A stretch of DNA of 51,885 bases from Ignavibacterium sp. Its GTDB lineage: Bacteria > Zixibacteria > MSB-5A5 > GN15 > PGXB01. Below the pieces are notes generated by a model, which saw only the letters and a program-made list of their open reading frames with translations, was not told where the DNA came from and did not search any database. The DNA is taken from positions 1 to 51,885 of the forward strand of contig DYGG01000021.1 in the NCBI GenBank assembly GCA_020724775.1, read 5' to 3'. Both the position numbers and the translations under genes were made by a program. This document shows, piece by piece, positions 43,808-51,885 of this stretch. Each line of letters begins with the position of its first letter. The first letter of the stretch is position 1.

Positions 43808-45009
43808 CCGGTATAGATATCGGTACGACCAAAATTCGCGCTCTGATAGCGGAAAGCGACGAACGCGGCATGCCGGTGTTTCTTGGGTATGGCGCGACCG
43901 TGGCGGAAGGATTGCGGCGGGGTGTAGTGGTCAATATGGAAAAGACGGTGCAGTCGGTTTCTAAGGCGGTGGAAGATGCCGAACTGATGGCCGGCGCCCG
44001 GGTGGAATCGGCTGTCGCCGGAATAGCCGGCGACCATATAAAATCAATCAACAGCCAGGGAGTTATTGCCGTCTCGCGGTCGGATAATGAAATAAAGGAA
44101 AGCGATGTTAAAAAAGCGATCGAAGCGGCAAGCGCCGTCGCCATCCCCGCCGATCGGGAGATAATCCACGTTCTTCCCCAGCAGTACACTATCGATGAGC
44201 AGAGCGGCATAAAAAATCCGATAGGGATGAACGGCGTCCGCCTGGAAGTCGACGTGCATATCGTCACGGCCGCCGTCACGTCGGCGAAAAATATCTTCCG
44301 CTCCCTGGAACGATGCGAAATAAAGGTTGACTATTTGGTTCTGCAATCGCTGGCTTCGGCGCATGCCGTCATCGGAAACGCCGAGCAGGAGATGGGCGTG
44401 ATTCTCATTGATATCGGCGGCGATATAACCGATATCGCGGTATTCTATGACGGCTCCATTCGCCATTCGGGAGTGGTCCCGCTCGGCGGGAAGATTGTCA
44501 CCAACGATATAACTATCGGCCTGCGCACTGCGGTCGAGCAAGCGGAAAGACTGAAACTGGTTTACGGAGCGGCCCTGACCTCGCTGGTTGACCCGGAAGA
44601 GATGATGGAGGTTTCCGGCATCACCGGGCGGGCGCCGCGAAGTATCTCGCGCAATGTTCTGGCGTCTATAATCGAGCCGCGGATGGAGGAGATTCTCTCG
44701 CTGGCGGCGCGGGAAATCAAGAAATCAAATCCGCCGGAAACGTTGGCGGCCGGGATCGTTCTGACCGGCGGCGGCGCGCTGCTCCCCGGCACCGTGGAAC
44801 TGGCTGAACAGATTTTTGATATGCCGGCAAAACTGGGGGTTCCCGGCGGGATTGAAGGCTTGCCGGAAAATATCGCCACTCCGGAATTCTCGACGGCGGT
44901 GGGGCTGGTGATGTACGGCTTCAAGCATGGCGACGGGCATGATGCCGGAGGCGGCAGGTTGCGAGGTTTCTTCAAGAAGATTGAAAATTGGTTTACAGGA
45001 AATTTTTGA
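43786..45009 (+). CDS. ftsA: Cell division protein FtsA
   Basis: The 407-residue actin-like ATPase tethers FtsZ to the membrane. It begins 'ITGIDIGTTKIRALIAE' (phosphate 1). It has a 1C domain with 'GIAGDHIKSINSQGVIAV', a phosphate-2 segment 'VILIDIGGDITDIAVF' and an adenosine motif 'GIVLTGGGALLPG'. The last residues, 'LRGFFKKIENWFTGNF', form the amphipathic membrane-binding helix. In phosphate 2 the usual G-G-G/S-T is G-G-D-I, a small deviation worth noting. ftsZ follows directly, with a GGAGG ribosome site in the 21-base gap. Confidence 0.96.
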   Translation: MSETKIITGIDIGTTKIRALIAESDERGMPVFLGYGATVAEGLRRGVVVNMEKTVQSVSKAVEDAELMAGARVESAVAGIAGDHIKSINSQGVIAVSRSDNEIKESDVKKAIEAASAVAIPADREIIHVLPQQYTIDEQSGIKNPIGMNGVRLEVDVHIVTAAVTSAKNIFRSLERCEIKVDYLVLQSLASAHAVIGNAEQEMGVILIDIGGDITDIAVFYDGSIRHSGVVPLGGKIVTNDITIGLRTAVEQAERLKLVYGAALTSLVDPEEMMEVSGITGRAPRSISRNVLASIIEPRMEEILSLAAREIKKSNPPETLAAGIVLTGGGALLPGTVELAEQIFDMPAKLGVPGGIEGLPENIATPEFSTAVGLVMYGFKHGDGHDAGGGRLRGFFKKIENWFTGNF

Positions 45010-45030
45010 TAAATCATGGAGGATGAACCG

Positions 45031-46209
45031 ATGAGTAACGAGAGACTGAAATTCGATTTTGACGAGAGTTTTGATGTCTGCGCCAAAATCAAGGTAGTGG
45101 GAGTCGGAGGAGCCGGCGGCAACGCCATCAATCGAATGATTGAGTCGGGGCTGTTGGGAGTTGACTTCATAGCCCTCAATACTGATGCCCAGGTGCTGGA
45201 GACCAACCGCGCCGAGAAGAAAATTCAGATTGGAAAACGTCTGACCAAAGGTCTCGGCGCCGGCGCCAATCCGGATATCGGCAAGCGGGCGGCGGAAGAA
45301 GACCAGGAAGAGATAAAAGAGGCTCTTGCCGGGGCCGATATGGTATTTGTAGCGGCCGGAATGGGTGGCGGCACCGGCACCGGCGCCAGCCCGATAGTCG
45401 CGGAACTGGCTCGTCAGCACGGCGCGCTCACGGTGGCGATTGTTACCCGGCCCTTTATGTGCGAAGGTCTGCGCCGCAAAGGGAACGCCGACCGCGGCAT
45501 CCGCGAATTGAAGGAAGCGGCGGACAATATCATTGTAATTGAAAATGAAAAATTACTGGCTGTGGTCGATAAATCAACCCCGGTCAATAAAGCGTTTGCC
45601 GTTGCCGATGAGGTGCTCCAGCAGGCGACTCGCGGCATTGCGGAATTGATAACCGTCCCGGGATTAATCAATTGCGATTTTGCCGATGTGCGCACCGTGA
45701 TGCTGGAGAAGGGGGGGACGCTCATGTGCACCGGCGTTGCCTCAGGCGAAAACCGCGCCGAACTGGCGGCGCAACAGGCTCTCTCTTCGCCGCTGCTCGA
45801 TAAGGTTTCTATCTCCGGCGCCAAAGCGGCGCTGGTCAATATTGCCGGCGGGGAAGACCTGACCCTCTTTGAGGTCAACTCCGTTATGTCGGTCATTTAC
45901 CAGGCGACCGGCTCCGAGGCGAACCTGATTGTCGGGACCGTCGTTGACCAGACTCTCAAAGACCAGGTGCGGGTGACGGTCATTGCCACCGGCTTCGGCG
46001 AGGAAGTTCAGGAGGCGCGTCCGGAGGAAGAGACGTCGTCCGTTATCTCATCACAGCCGGCGAAAGTGATGTCGCTGTTTCCTGAGGCGTCCACTTTCCC
46101 GATGCGGAAAGCGGCCGGTGGAAACGGCGGAAACGGACGAGGAAAGATGCCCTCTTTCCAGGAAATCGACCGTCAGATACCGGCATATATTCGAAAAATC
46201 GACGAATAG
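45031..46209 (+). CDS. ftsZ: Cell division protein FtsZ
   Basis: The 392-residue tubulin-like GTPase forms the division ring. It shows '[17 protein letters not shown]', '[11 protein letters not shown]', the tubulin signature '[12 protein letters not shown]' and '[25 protein letters not shown]'. A variable linker and the C-terminal peptide '[12 protein letters not shown]', which binds FtsA and other partners, follow. ATG at 45031 is preferred over ATG at 45016 because GGAGG (45018-45022) lies 8 bases upstream of it. It is the last gene of the dcw operon; a strong hairpin follows. Confidence 0.97.
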   Translation: MSNERLKFDFDESFDVCAKIKVVGVGGAGGNAINRMIESGLLGVDFIALNTDAQVLETNRAEKKIQIGKRLTKGLGAGANPDIGKRAAEEDQEEIKEALAGADMVFVAAGMGGGTGTGASPIVAELARQHGALTVAIVTRPFMCEGLRRKGNADRGIRELKEAADNIIVIENEKLLAVVDKSTPVNKAFAVADEVLQQATRGIAELITVPGLINCDFADVRTVMLEKGGTLMCTGVASGENRAELAAQQALSSPLLDKVSISGAKAALVNIAGGEDLTLFEVNSVMSVIYQATGSEANLIVGTVVDQTLKDQVRVTVIATGFGEEVQEARPEEETSSVISSQPAKVMSLFPEASTFPMRKAAGGNGGNGRGKMPSFQEIDRQIPAYIRKIDE

Positions 46210-46242
46210 AAAAAAGTAAGCCCACTCGGTTCCTCCACACCA

Positions 46243-46275
46243 GGACCGCCGGTCACGTTACCCGGCCGGCGGTCC
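46243..46275 (+). terminator. GC-rich hairpin after ftsZ
   Basis: GGACCGCCGG (46243-46252) pairs perfectly with CCGGCGGTCC (46266-46275) around a 13-base loop. No T-run follows. It probably marks the 3' end of the dcw message, by RNA stabilisation or factor-dependent termination. Confidence 0.55.
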
Positions 46276-46380
46276 AAATCATTCAATAAGATATGGGTAA
46301 TCCCCCATAAATTTTCTGCGGCAGTTTCCCGGCGGCGCGGATAAGTCGCTTGGAGGCTGTCAGATATCTATCTCGCTGGC

Positions 46381-46396
46381 AGGCACAGGGCTTGCA
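46381..46396 (+). promoter_or_regulatory. Sigma-54 promoter of the flagellin gene
   Basis: AGGCACAGGGCTTGCA matches the sigma-54 consensus TGGCAC-RNNN-TTGCA closely: the -24 GG is at 46382-46383 and the -12 GC at 46394-46395, exactly 10 bases between. Transcription would start near 46407, leaving a 34-base leader before the flagellin ATG. Control would need an enhancer-binding activator, not seen here. Confidence 0.8.
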
Positions 46397-46440
46397 GTGA
46401 AACTGAGAGGCAGATTTCACTTTTGCTTCAGGGAGGCAAA

Positions 46441-47205
46441 ATGGGCTTTCGTATCACCAACAAGATCGGGGCTGATTTCATAACGTTAAATCTCAACCGG
46501 GCATATGGCGCCATGCTGAAATCAATGGAAAAACTTTCATCCGGTTACCGAATCAACCGCGCCTCCGATGACCCGGCCGGGCTGGTCATCTCGGAGCAGA
46601 TGCGCGCCCGCATCGCTTCGCTGAATCAAGAAATCGAGAATACTACAATCACGATAAATAAATATCAGACCGCCGACTCCGCGGCGCTGGAATTGCGGCA
46701 GCAACTGACCGAACTTCGCTCGCTGGCAGTGGCCGCCGCCAACGGCGGATATAACGATGAGGCTATCACCCGGGCGTACCAAGCCGAGGCCGACAATATC
46801 GTGCAAAACTATAACCGTATAATTCAGAACACTTCCTTTGGAACGCAGAATCTTCTTGATGGCTCCCTTGGCTCAGTGGCGCTGGTGGCGTCGATGGCGC
46901 CGGTGGACCTTTCCAGCCCGGAAGGAGCCCAGGTGGCGCTCGATGCCATTGATGTCGAAATATCCCGCGTGGACGCGACACTGATTGATATCGGGGCGAC
47001 CCAGAAAAATGACCTGGAGAGCCGCCTGGCAAACCTTCGGATTGAGGTTCAGAACCTGACGGCGTCGGAATCGCAGATACGCGACCTCGATTTTATAACG
47101 GAGTATTCCACCTTTCTCCGGAATAAACTGGTGGTTCAGTCGGCGATGTCGCTTTTGTCGCACCAGAATCTCTCTTCGCAGACAGTGCTGAATTTGCTGT
47201 CATGA
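46441..47205 (+). CDS. fliC: Flagellin
   Basis: The 254-residue protein has the two conserved flagellin helical ends. The N-terminal D0/D1 region contains 'MEKLSSGYRINRASDDPAGLVISEQMRARI' and 'TALELRQQL'-type helices. The C-terminal end is 'DFITEYSTFLRNKLVVQSAMSLLSHQNLSSQTVLNLL'. The variable central part is short, so the filament surface domain is minimal. It polymerises outside the cell into the flagellar filament. ATG at 46441 has AGGGAGG 4 bases upstream; a longer in-frame start at 46423 is rejected. No other flagellar gene is in the window. The symbol fliC is by family only. Confidence 0.93.
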   Translation: MGFRITNKIGADFITLNLNRAYGAMLKSMEKLSSGYRINRASDDPAGLVISEQMRARIASLNQEIENTTITINKYQTADSAALELRQQLTELRSLAVAAANGGYNDEAITRAYQAEADNIVQNYNRIIQNTSFGTQNLLDGSLGSVALVASMAPVDLSSPEGAQVALDAIDVEISRVDATLIDIGATQKNDLESRLANLRIEVQNLTASESQIRDLDFITEYSTFLRNKLVVQSAMSLLSHQNLSSQTVLNLLS

Positions 47206-47230
47206 ATTTTCTTGAAGAAGTCTTCGTAGG

Positions 47231-47254
47231 GGCGAACCAATGCGTTCGCCTTTT
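47231..47254 (+). terminator. Rho-independent terminator after flagellin
   Basis: GGCGAAC (47231-47237), loop CAATGC, GTTCGCC (47244-47250), then TTTT. It lies 26 bases after the flagellin stop. The stem is also of the GTAGGGGCGAA type that recurs as small palindromes in many genomes, so it may be a mobile REP-like unit used as a terminator. Confidence 0.7.
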
Positions 47255-47270
47255 CTGTATGCTCAAATCA

Positions 47271-47300
47271 GAGCCGTCAGGGACCCCTTCCTGACGGCTC
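47271..47300 (+). terminator. Second strong dyad after flagellin
   Basis: GAGCCGTCAGG (47271-47281) pairs with CCTGACGGCTC (47290-47300). A G-U and an A-U pair extend the stem to 13 bp with a CCCC tetraloop. A weak T-rich tail (TCTTATT) follows. It may back up the first terminator or work in both directions. Confidence 0.5.
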
Positions 47301-47461
47301 TCTTATTCTGGCAAAAAAAGGGCTTCTGATTGCGCAGTACATTTTCGCATGAGACATTTTAACAATGAAAGAAGTGTCAGTTGCATAGTCTATGGAATCA
47401 TCGCTCATGTTTTAATCAAACCATATCCGGAAACATCCTTCAACTATTTTGCACAGACTTC

Positions 47462-47490
47462 TTGACAATTTGCTTTGCTATCATTAGATT
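47462..47490 (+). promoter_or_regulatory. Promoter of the AT-richer lipoprotein gene
   Basis: A perfect TTGACA (47462-47467), 17-base spacer, TAGATT (47485-47490, four of six). The predicted start near 47497 and AGGAGG at 47506-47511 together support the GTG start at 47516. Apart from this promoter and the two dyads above, the 310-base gap 47206-47515 holds nothing recognised. Confidence 0.6.
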
Positions 47491-47515
47491 TGAATCAAGT
47501 ACGTTAGGAGGATTT

Positions 47516-48622
47516 GTGACGATTTTCTGCGTACTAAATTCGGTTAAGGCTGTCTTCCCGTTGGTTTGTTTGCTGATGTCGATTCTATCCTGTGACGAAG
47601 ATGGCCGGGTAAGCAAGCCTGTGACAATCGTGCCGGATTATCATCTTGTGTTCGGTCCAGCCCAGCGCAATGACCCGTTTCAATCTTACTATGTTGTGTA
47701 TAGTTCCAGAAGTTCATCAATCGTAGATTCAAGCGAAGCATCCTATTGGATGATGAGCGACTTCGTTTTCACAAACGACGGAGCATTACTTATATTCTCA
47801 GGCTATTACAACACCATCCCACGAGGACCAAATGCAGTCTGGGCCGTAGATTACAAATCAAAGAATTCAATTTCACGTCGAGAGGGCTTCTTCTTGTGCA
47901 ATATGAAGATAGACCCGGCCGACGCCTTCATTCTGGGTTATGGATGCGGGCGCTTTGATATTGCAACATTACCTGGCTTGGACGACGTTTATTCTGACAG
48001 CATTGGAGCGGTTATCGGTGGATTCTTGAATGAGGATAATAAAGCCTATTATCTTGTTGACGGCATAGACTCAATCAATGTCGTAGATTTCAGAAATGTC
48101 GACTCGATCAAGACACGGCAATATCCGGTGAGATTTAGTATCGCTGGCAGAAATTATTTGGATGGAATAACTGACTATAAACGGAAGCGACTGTACGTAT
48201 TGATTGGCGATTCAGCAAGTGAAACTTCTGCGCTTGTGATCTATGACTCTGAGACCTGCGAGAAACTGAATGCGAGAGTTCTACCTCATTCTTATCGCTC
48301 ACTATTTCTCAGACCGGATGGATCAGTATTATATCTTGTTGGCTATGGTTCGGACACTTGGGCTGGAAACAGAATCGATGCATATAATACCATCTTTGAT
48401 ATTGTAACCCCTTTTATGACAGCAGAAGATTACAATCTTCCGGTTCCTTTCCGCCCGGTCCAGTTAGAAATCACCTCAGACAGCGAAGAGATGTACATTC
48501 GAATGGCGGAGGCTGCGGGACCGGGAACTGCAATAATGAGGCTGAAAGTAGAAGACGGGCACCTCATAGATTTTTTGCGGGCTATTGAATATAACATGTA
48601 CGCAATGAGAGTTAGACCCTGA
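47516..48622 (+). CDS. Predicted lipoprotein with beta-propeller-like repeats
   Basis: With the GTG start the protein has 368 residues. It begins with a signal peptide and a lipobox ending in C26 (MSILSC), so it is probably an outer-membrane or periplasmic lipoprotein. The rest contains several beta-strand repeats, such as 'DFVFTNDGALLIFSG', 'RSLFLRPDGSVLYLVGYG' and 'QLEITSDSEEMYIRM'. These resemble YncE/TolB-type propeller blades. No catalytic motif is seen. An in-frame start at 47381 would place the promoter inside the gene and spoil the signal peptide. The gene is visibly AT-richer than its neighbours and has less of their CGG/GCC codon style, consistent with acquisition by transfer. Confidence 0.7.
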   Translation: MTIFCVLNSVKAVFPLVCLLMSILSCDEDGRVSKPVTIVPDYHLVFGPAQRNDPFQSYYVVYSSRSSSIVDSSEASYWMMSDFVFTNDGALLIFSGYYNTIPRGPNAVWAVDYKSKNSISRREGFFLCNMKIDPADAFILGYGCGRFDIATLPGLDDVYSDSIGAVIGGFLNEDNKAYYLVDGIDSINVVDFRNVDSIKTRQYPVRFSIAGRNYLDGITDYKRKRLYVLIGDSASETSALVIYDSETCEKLNARVLPHSYRSLFLRPDGSVLYLVGYGSDTWAGNRIDAYNTIFDIVTPFMTAEDYNLPVPFRPVQLEITSDSEEMYIRMAEAAGPGTAIMRLKVEDGHLIDFLRAIEYNMYAMRVRP

Positions 48623-48807
48623 GGCCTCGGAAGGTTGCTAATGTGCCTGACAGAGGTCCACATCTTCCGGTAACTCAATGTGGAACTTCAGAACATGTTT
48701 CGCGGGGATGACGATTAGGGGCAGGAAAGGGTTACTGCCTGCGCAGTGAAAAGGAATTCGAAGGGGCGGAAACTATTCTTTCGCTTTCCTTCATTTATCC
48801 ATAGCCC

Positions 48808-51648
48808 TCATGGGCAGAGCGGGTTGGGGCCGTTCTTGTAAAGATAACTCAAAAGATAAGTGGCATCGAGGATGTTAATAGAACCATTGCCGTTGGAATC
48901 GCCTGACTGAAGCGGCTGTGGCGCCGGACCGCTCTTATACAGATAAGCGATGATGTAGGTGACGTCGAGTATATTAATTACGCGATTTCCGGTCGGGTCG
49001 CCGCAGACAAAATCGCAGAGATCTCCGATACCGTTGCTGTTGGCATCTTCCTGCCCGGGGTTGAAAACATCAGGGCAGTTGTCGCATGCGGAGCCGACAC
49101 CGTCGGCGTCCGGGTCTTCCTGCAGCGGATTGGCGACATTCAGACAGTTATCGCAGGCGTCACCGACACCGTCAGAATCGGCATCTTCCTGTCCGGGATT
49201 GGCAATAGTGGGGCAGTTGTCGTTGGGGCAGAGATTTTCGGGATGACCGGGATTGCCGTAACTATCGCCGTCAGTATCGACACAAGGGGGCACCGCCCAG
49301 CCATCGAGGAAGAGCAGTATCCGGGTCAAAATGGTATCTCTCTTGGTGTAAGAAACAGACGTGTTAAGAATCGATTCGTAGCCCCAGTTAAAGAAGACCA
49401 GTTTGTACGAGCCGGAATAGGATAGGGCGGAGTACTGGCTTCCGTTGCGAAACTTGAAAGCGCCCAGTCCGCCATTGACCGGAATAATCTGCGACGAAAT
49501 GGTAATTCCCTGATTGGCGCCGCTGAAGTACCGGGCGACAAAACCGTCGCCAATCGGCGAGCCGGCGATGCCGTCATGATAGATACTGAAATAAGTGCCG
49601 CCATAACGGGCGCGAAGGTAATTCTCCAGAAAAAGAGAATCCTGGGTGCGAAGTTCATTGGCCAACCCCTGGCCGGTCAGAAAGAGGTTGCCGCCGTTGT
49701 CGAGAAAGTATTTCATCGAGACAATATCGGCCGGCAAAAGATAATCGGCGGCGCTGTCGCCGGTGAACCAAATGACAGTGCTGTAGTCAGCCAGCGCTGC
49801 GCCGGGCGGAGTGCCGGAAGCCTGCTTGTTCCAGATATTGGCCGGTACACGCCGCTTGTAAGTGTCGCCGAAATACATCTCTTCATAATTGCCGCCGCGG
49901 TCGTCATCAACAATCAAAACCCGCGTTTTCCCCAACACTTTTTCGATGGCGAAGGTCTTCTGATAAAGTCCTCCGTTGGCGGTCAAATCTATGAATAAGG
50001 AATCATAAGTCGGATTGTCGATATTGGGGACAATAAACTGAAGTGAGTTGCCGACCGTGCTGGCAGTGCCGCCATTGCCGTTGATAAGCGGAATGGTGCT
50101 ATTGGGGACGGTAAAAGTCAGACTGGGGTCATTGGAGGTAACGGTTATATTGACGCCGGTGGCGGTCAGCCAGTCGTTCTTGAAAAAGAGGTCGAGGTCG
50201 ATTGATTCCCCCGGCTCAAGATACCCATCGGCATCATCATCGGCAAAACGGGAGGAGTCAATGGATAGATATGGGCGCGACCAATTTATATCGAGATTGG
50301 CGACCATAATGGAGTCAGAGGGGGAGATATTCCAGACAGCAACCTGAGTGACGCTGTTAGTATAACTGCGAGAATTGGGGATGGTCTTATCATCAAAGTG
50401 GTCGGTCCCACCCCAGGGATAGACATCGCTGGCATCGCCGCCATTGTTGTTGTTCTGAAGGTCGAATCGTCCGTCAGCCTGCTCCAGCATCACCAGCGGA
50501 TGCCAATCATTAGTATTGCCCCACTGGGTTTCATCGATATGCCAGATAAGGAGCCCTTCCCAGGGGAGGTCGCGGTCAAAACCCATCCGCTGACGATTTT
50601 CGACCAGGAAGTACTGGCTTCCGACTGAGCCATTAGCCCAGAGCCGGTAAGCGGTTGGGTTCCAGGCGGCCGCCGGTAAGGAAACATTGGTCTGATTAGA
50701 AAGTACATTGGTCGGAGATATGAAGCCGAGTTCTTTCTTGCACCAGGCGTCAAAATGTGCCGGTATGCGCGAATTGCCGTTGTAACTTCCGCTCGCCATG
50801 ACCGTCCAGTAGCCGCATCCGCGCGATGAATAATCGGTGTCATAGAGGTCGGGGAGACCAAGAACATGACCGAACTCATGGCAGAAGACCCCGATAGGGG
50901 CGATGTCGGCGCTGCCGGCGGATTCTTCCGGCTCCATAGAATATCCTGATATATAAACTCCATCTTTAAAGCGTGGACTGATGCTCCAGGCATGGGAGTG
51001 GATTTCGCAATCGCCGCCGGATTCTTCATACCCGGTGCCGGCATGGACAATAAAGATGCCATCGACATAATTATCGCCGTCGTTGTCATAAAGTGAAAAA
51101 TTGATATACGGGTCAGCGGCATCGATGGCTTCTTCTGCCAGCCTCTGAGCGTTGGTAGGATAATCGCCGAAACCGTGCGAGCCGTCACAATTTTGAGTAT
51201 AATAAGTGGAATTCTGAGAAGCGCGGTACCACCCGTAAACATCTCCCAGCATAACAAAATTGCCGTAAGAATTTTCGAGATAATATTCCTTCATTGAACC
51301 GGTAGGATTCAGAAAACCATCGGAGAAAAGGATAGAGTCAAAATCGGCGACGGTGGCGGCGGCATAACCGGCAGTATATGGTTTGTCGGGGAAATCGACC
51401 AAAATCACCAGCACGCGAAAAGTGACCGGGTTGCCGAGAGCCAGCGCGGCCCTGGTCTTCTGGTTCGCGGTCTGCGGCATATCAACGCCACGCGCACGGG
51501 CGTCACTAATCCGGGCGACAACCTCATCAAGTCGTCCCTCATTGCGCAGTTTGGCAACAACCTGCTCCGAAAGAGGAACAGCGTTTATGGTAGCGGAAAA
51601 TAACAGGCTTAAGAGCAGTGGGAACAACAGACAGGCATGACGGCACAT
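48808..51648 (-). CDS. Secreted M6 family metalloprotease with thrombospondin type 3 repeats and dockerin
   Basis: The 946-residue protein has a signal peptide (about residues 1-23), a prodomain, and an M6 (immune inhibitor A-like) peptidase domain with the zinc motif [11 protein letters not shown] at H257, E258 and H261. A long region of Ig-like and DUF-type modules follows. Calcium-binding thrombospondin type 3 repeats (about 789-879) come next, with '[23 protein letters not shown]' in outline. A type I dockerin with two F-hand-like repeats (about 880-946, each with 'INILDxTYxxxYLY') ends the protein. It is probably surface-bound or secreted. The ATG at 51648 has GGAGG 9 bases upstream; an in-frame start at 51744 is rejected. 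Confidence 0.93.
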   Translation of the reverse strand: MCRHACLLFPLLLSLLFSATINAVPLSEQVVAKLRNEGRLDEVVARISDARARGVDMPQTANQKTRAALALGNPVTFRVLVILVDFPDKPYTAGYAAATVADFDSILFSDGFLNPTGSMKEYYLENSYGNFVMLGDVYGWYRASQNSTYYTQNCDGSHGFGDYPTNAQRLAEEAIDAADPYINFSLYDNDGDNYVDGIFIVHAGTGYEESGGDCEIHSHAWSISPRFKDGVYISGYSMEPEESAGSADIAPIGVFCHEFGHVLGLPDLYDTDYSSRGCGYWTVMASGSYNGNSRIPAHFDAWCKKELGFISPTNVLSNQTNVSLPAAAWNPTAYRLWANGSVGSQYFLVENRQRMGFDRDLPWEGLLIWHIDETQWGNTNDWHPLVMLEQADGRFDLQNNNNGGDASDVYPWGGTDHFDDKTIPNSRSYTNSVTQVAVWNISPSDSIMVANLDINWSRPYLSIDSSRFADDDADGYLEPGESIDLDLFFKNDWLTATGVNITVTSNDPSLTFTVPNSTIPLINGNGGTASTVGNSLQFIVPNIDNPTYDSLFIDLTANGGLYQKTFAIEKVLGKTRVLIVDDDRGGNYEEMYFGDTYKRRVPANIWNKQASGTPPGAALADYSTVIWFTGDSAADYLLPADIVSMKYFLDNGGNLFLTGQGLANELRTQDSLFLENYLRARYGGTYFSIYHDGIAGSPIGDGFVARYFSGANQGITISSQIIPVNGGLGAFKFRNGSQYSALSYSGSYKLVFFNWGYESILNTSVSYTKRDTILTRILLFLDGWAVPPCVDTDGDSYGNPGHPENLCPNDNCPTIANPGQEDADSDGVGDACDNCLNVANPLQEDPDADGVGSACDNCPDVFNPGQEDANSNGIGDLCDFVCGDPTGNRVINILDVTYIIAYLYKSGPAPQPLQSGDSNGNGSINILDATYLLSYLYKNGPNPLCP

Positions 51649-51676
51649 TTTGAAAGTCCTCCGAGGGATGTAAGTT

Positions 51677-51711
51677 ATTATGCAATATATGCATAGGTCG
51701 TCAAAAGTCAA
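51677..51711 (-). promoter_or_regulatory. Promoter and palindromic operator of the M6 protease gene
   Basis: On the minus strand two overlapping sigma-70 promoters are possible: TTGACG (51699-51704) with CATAAT (51677-51682), and TTGACT (51706-51711) with TATATT (51684-51689), each with a 16-base spacer. A perfect inverted repeat, TATGCA-ATATA-TGCATA (51679-51695), covers both -10 boxes and could be a repressor operator. Confidence 0.5.
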
Positions 51712-51803
51712 GGAATATAAAGACTTACACATATGATATCGCAATAAATACGGGTGGTTGAATCAAAAAGGCAGGTTTGACTTAGTGACAGCAGAGATTA
51801 CTC

Positions 51804-51835
51804 TCGGCAAAAAGAAACCCCGCAATATGCGGGGT
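51804..51835 (-). terminator. Rho-independent terminator for a minus-strand gene to the right
   Basis: The perfect stem ACCCCGCA (51817-51824) / TGCGGGGT (51828-51835) with a three-base loop is followed, on the minus strand, by TTTCTTTTTG. It would end a gene lying beyond the right edge of the window. Confidence 0.75.
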
Positions 51836-51845
51836 CAGACTGATG

Positions 51846-51881
51846 ACAAAGGGCAGTTTTTCGGGACTGTCCTTTGTTTTT
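51846..51881 (+). terminator. Terminator-like hairpin at the right edge
   Basis: ACAAAGGGCAGT (51846-51857) pairs with ACTGTCCTTTGT (51866-51877) with one G-U, an 8-base loop and a T-run to 51881. On the plus strand it has terminator form, but no plus-strand gene ends nearby, so its purpose is unclear. The window stops 4 bases later. Confidence 0.45.
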
Positions 51882-51885
51882 GTGT

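Noticed and set aside
46381-46396. Sigma-28 type promoter for flagellin
   Set aside because: No TAAA-N15-GCCGATAA-like sequence is present, whereas the sigma-54 elements match in sequence and spacing.
48657-48684. Small dyad TCCACAT/ATGTGGA after the lipoprotein gene
   Set aside because: Seven base pairs, a 14-base loop and no T-run are too weak to call a terminator.
1-51885. CRISPR array, tRNA or rRNA genes, riboswitches
   Set aside because: No regular repeat-spacer pattern, cloverleaf or rRNA-like stretch was recognised by eye; a covariance-model scan would be needed to exclude small structured RNAs.

Overview
The window looks like a chromosomal segment of an uncultivated Gram-negative bacterium of the FCB superphylum, probably close to candidate phylum Zixibacteria. 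That placement is inferred from a type I dockerin with the 'ILDVTYxxxYLY' style of repeat next to thrombospondin type 3 repeats, C-terminal 'FPNPF' FlgD-like/sorting domains on a C25 protease and on a propeller protein, an Lnt lipoprotein acyltransferase, DAP-type MurE and a flagellin. No rRNA or tRNA gene was seen, so the taxon is not proven.

Layout. 1-5100: possible end of an insertion sequence, unknown membrane proteins, a CPBP protease, an ABC-2 exporter (ATPase plus permease) with a Yip1-like protein and two tiny membrane proteins. 5190-12630: TonB-like protein, B12-binding radical SAM enzyme, methyltransferase, GT4 glycosyltransferase, an archaeal-type GatE (Glu-tRNA(Gln) amidotransferase) and a cytidylate-kinase-like protein. 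12800-13670: a compact cassette encoding two lysine-rich microproteins of 23 and 22 residues, then a lysine-tailed SWIB-domain protein, with its own promoter and terminator. 13770-16675: lipoprotein, YfhO-like GT-C membrane protein and a convergent GT2. 16760-20930: purM, gpmI, lnt. 21050-27370: secreted propeller protein followed by a translationally coupled FemAB/GT4/GT4/GT2 surface-glycan cassette. 27370-29694: secreted C25 (gingipain-like) protease.

30121-46209: one complete dcw operon, mraZ-rsmH-ftsL-ftsI-murE-murF-mraY-murD-ftsW-murG-murC-ftsQ-ftsA-ftsZ. Nearly all junctions overlap or are a few bases long, and murB and ddl are absent from it. It supplies lipid II synthesis and the septal machinery. 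Directly after ftsZ lies a flagellin gene with a near-consensus sigma-54 promoter, then a lipoprotein of AT-richer composition, and finally a large secreted M6 metalloprotease carrying TSP3 repeats and a dockerin.

Most notable signals: (i) the lysine-rich microprotein/SWIB cassette, which could be a small nucleoid-protein system and whose first two genes are too short for usual gene callers; (ii) a GatE of a family described from archaea, in bacterial context; (iii) a recurring arrangement of a TATATT -10 box 5-7 bases before an ATG with no Shine-Dalgarno sequence, suggesting routine leaderless transcripts; (iv) the sigma-54 flagellin promoter beside the division operon. All functional calls come from reading motifs by eye; no database search was run.
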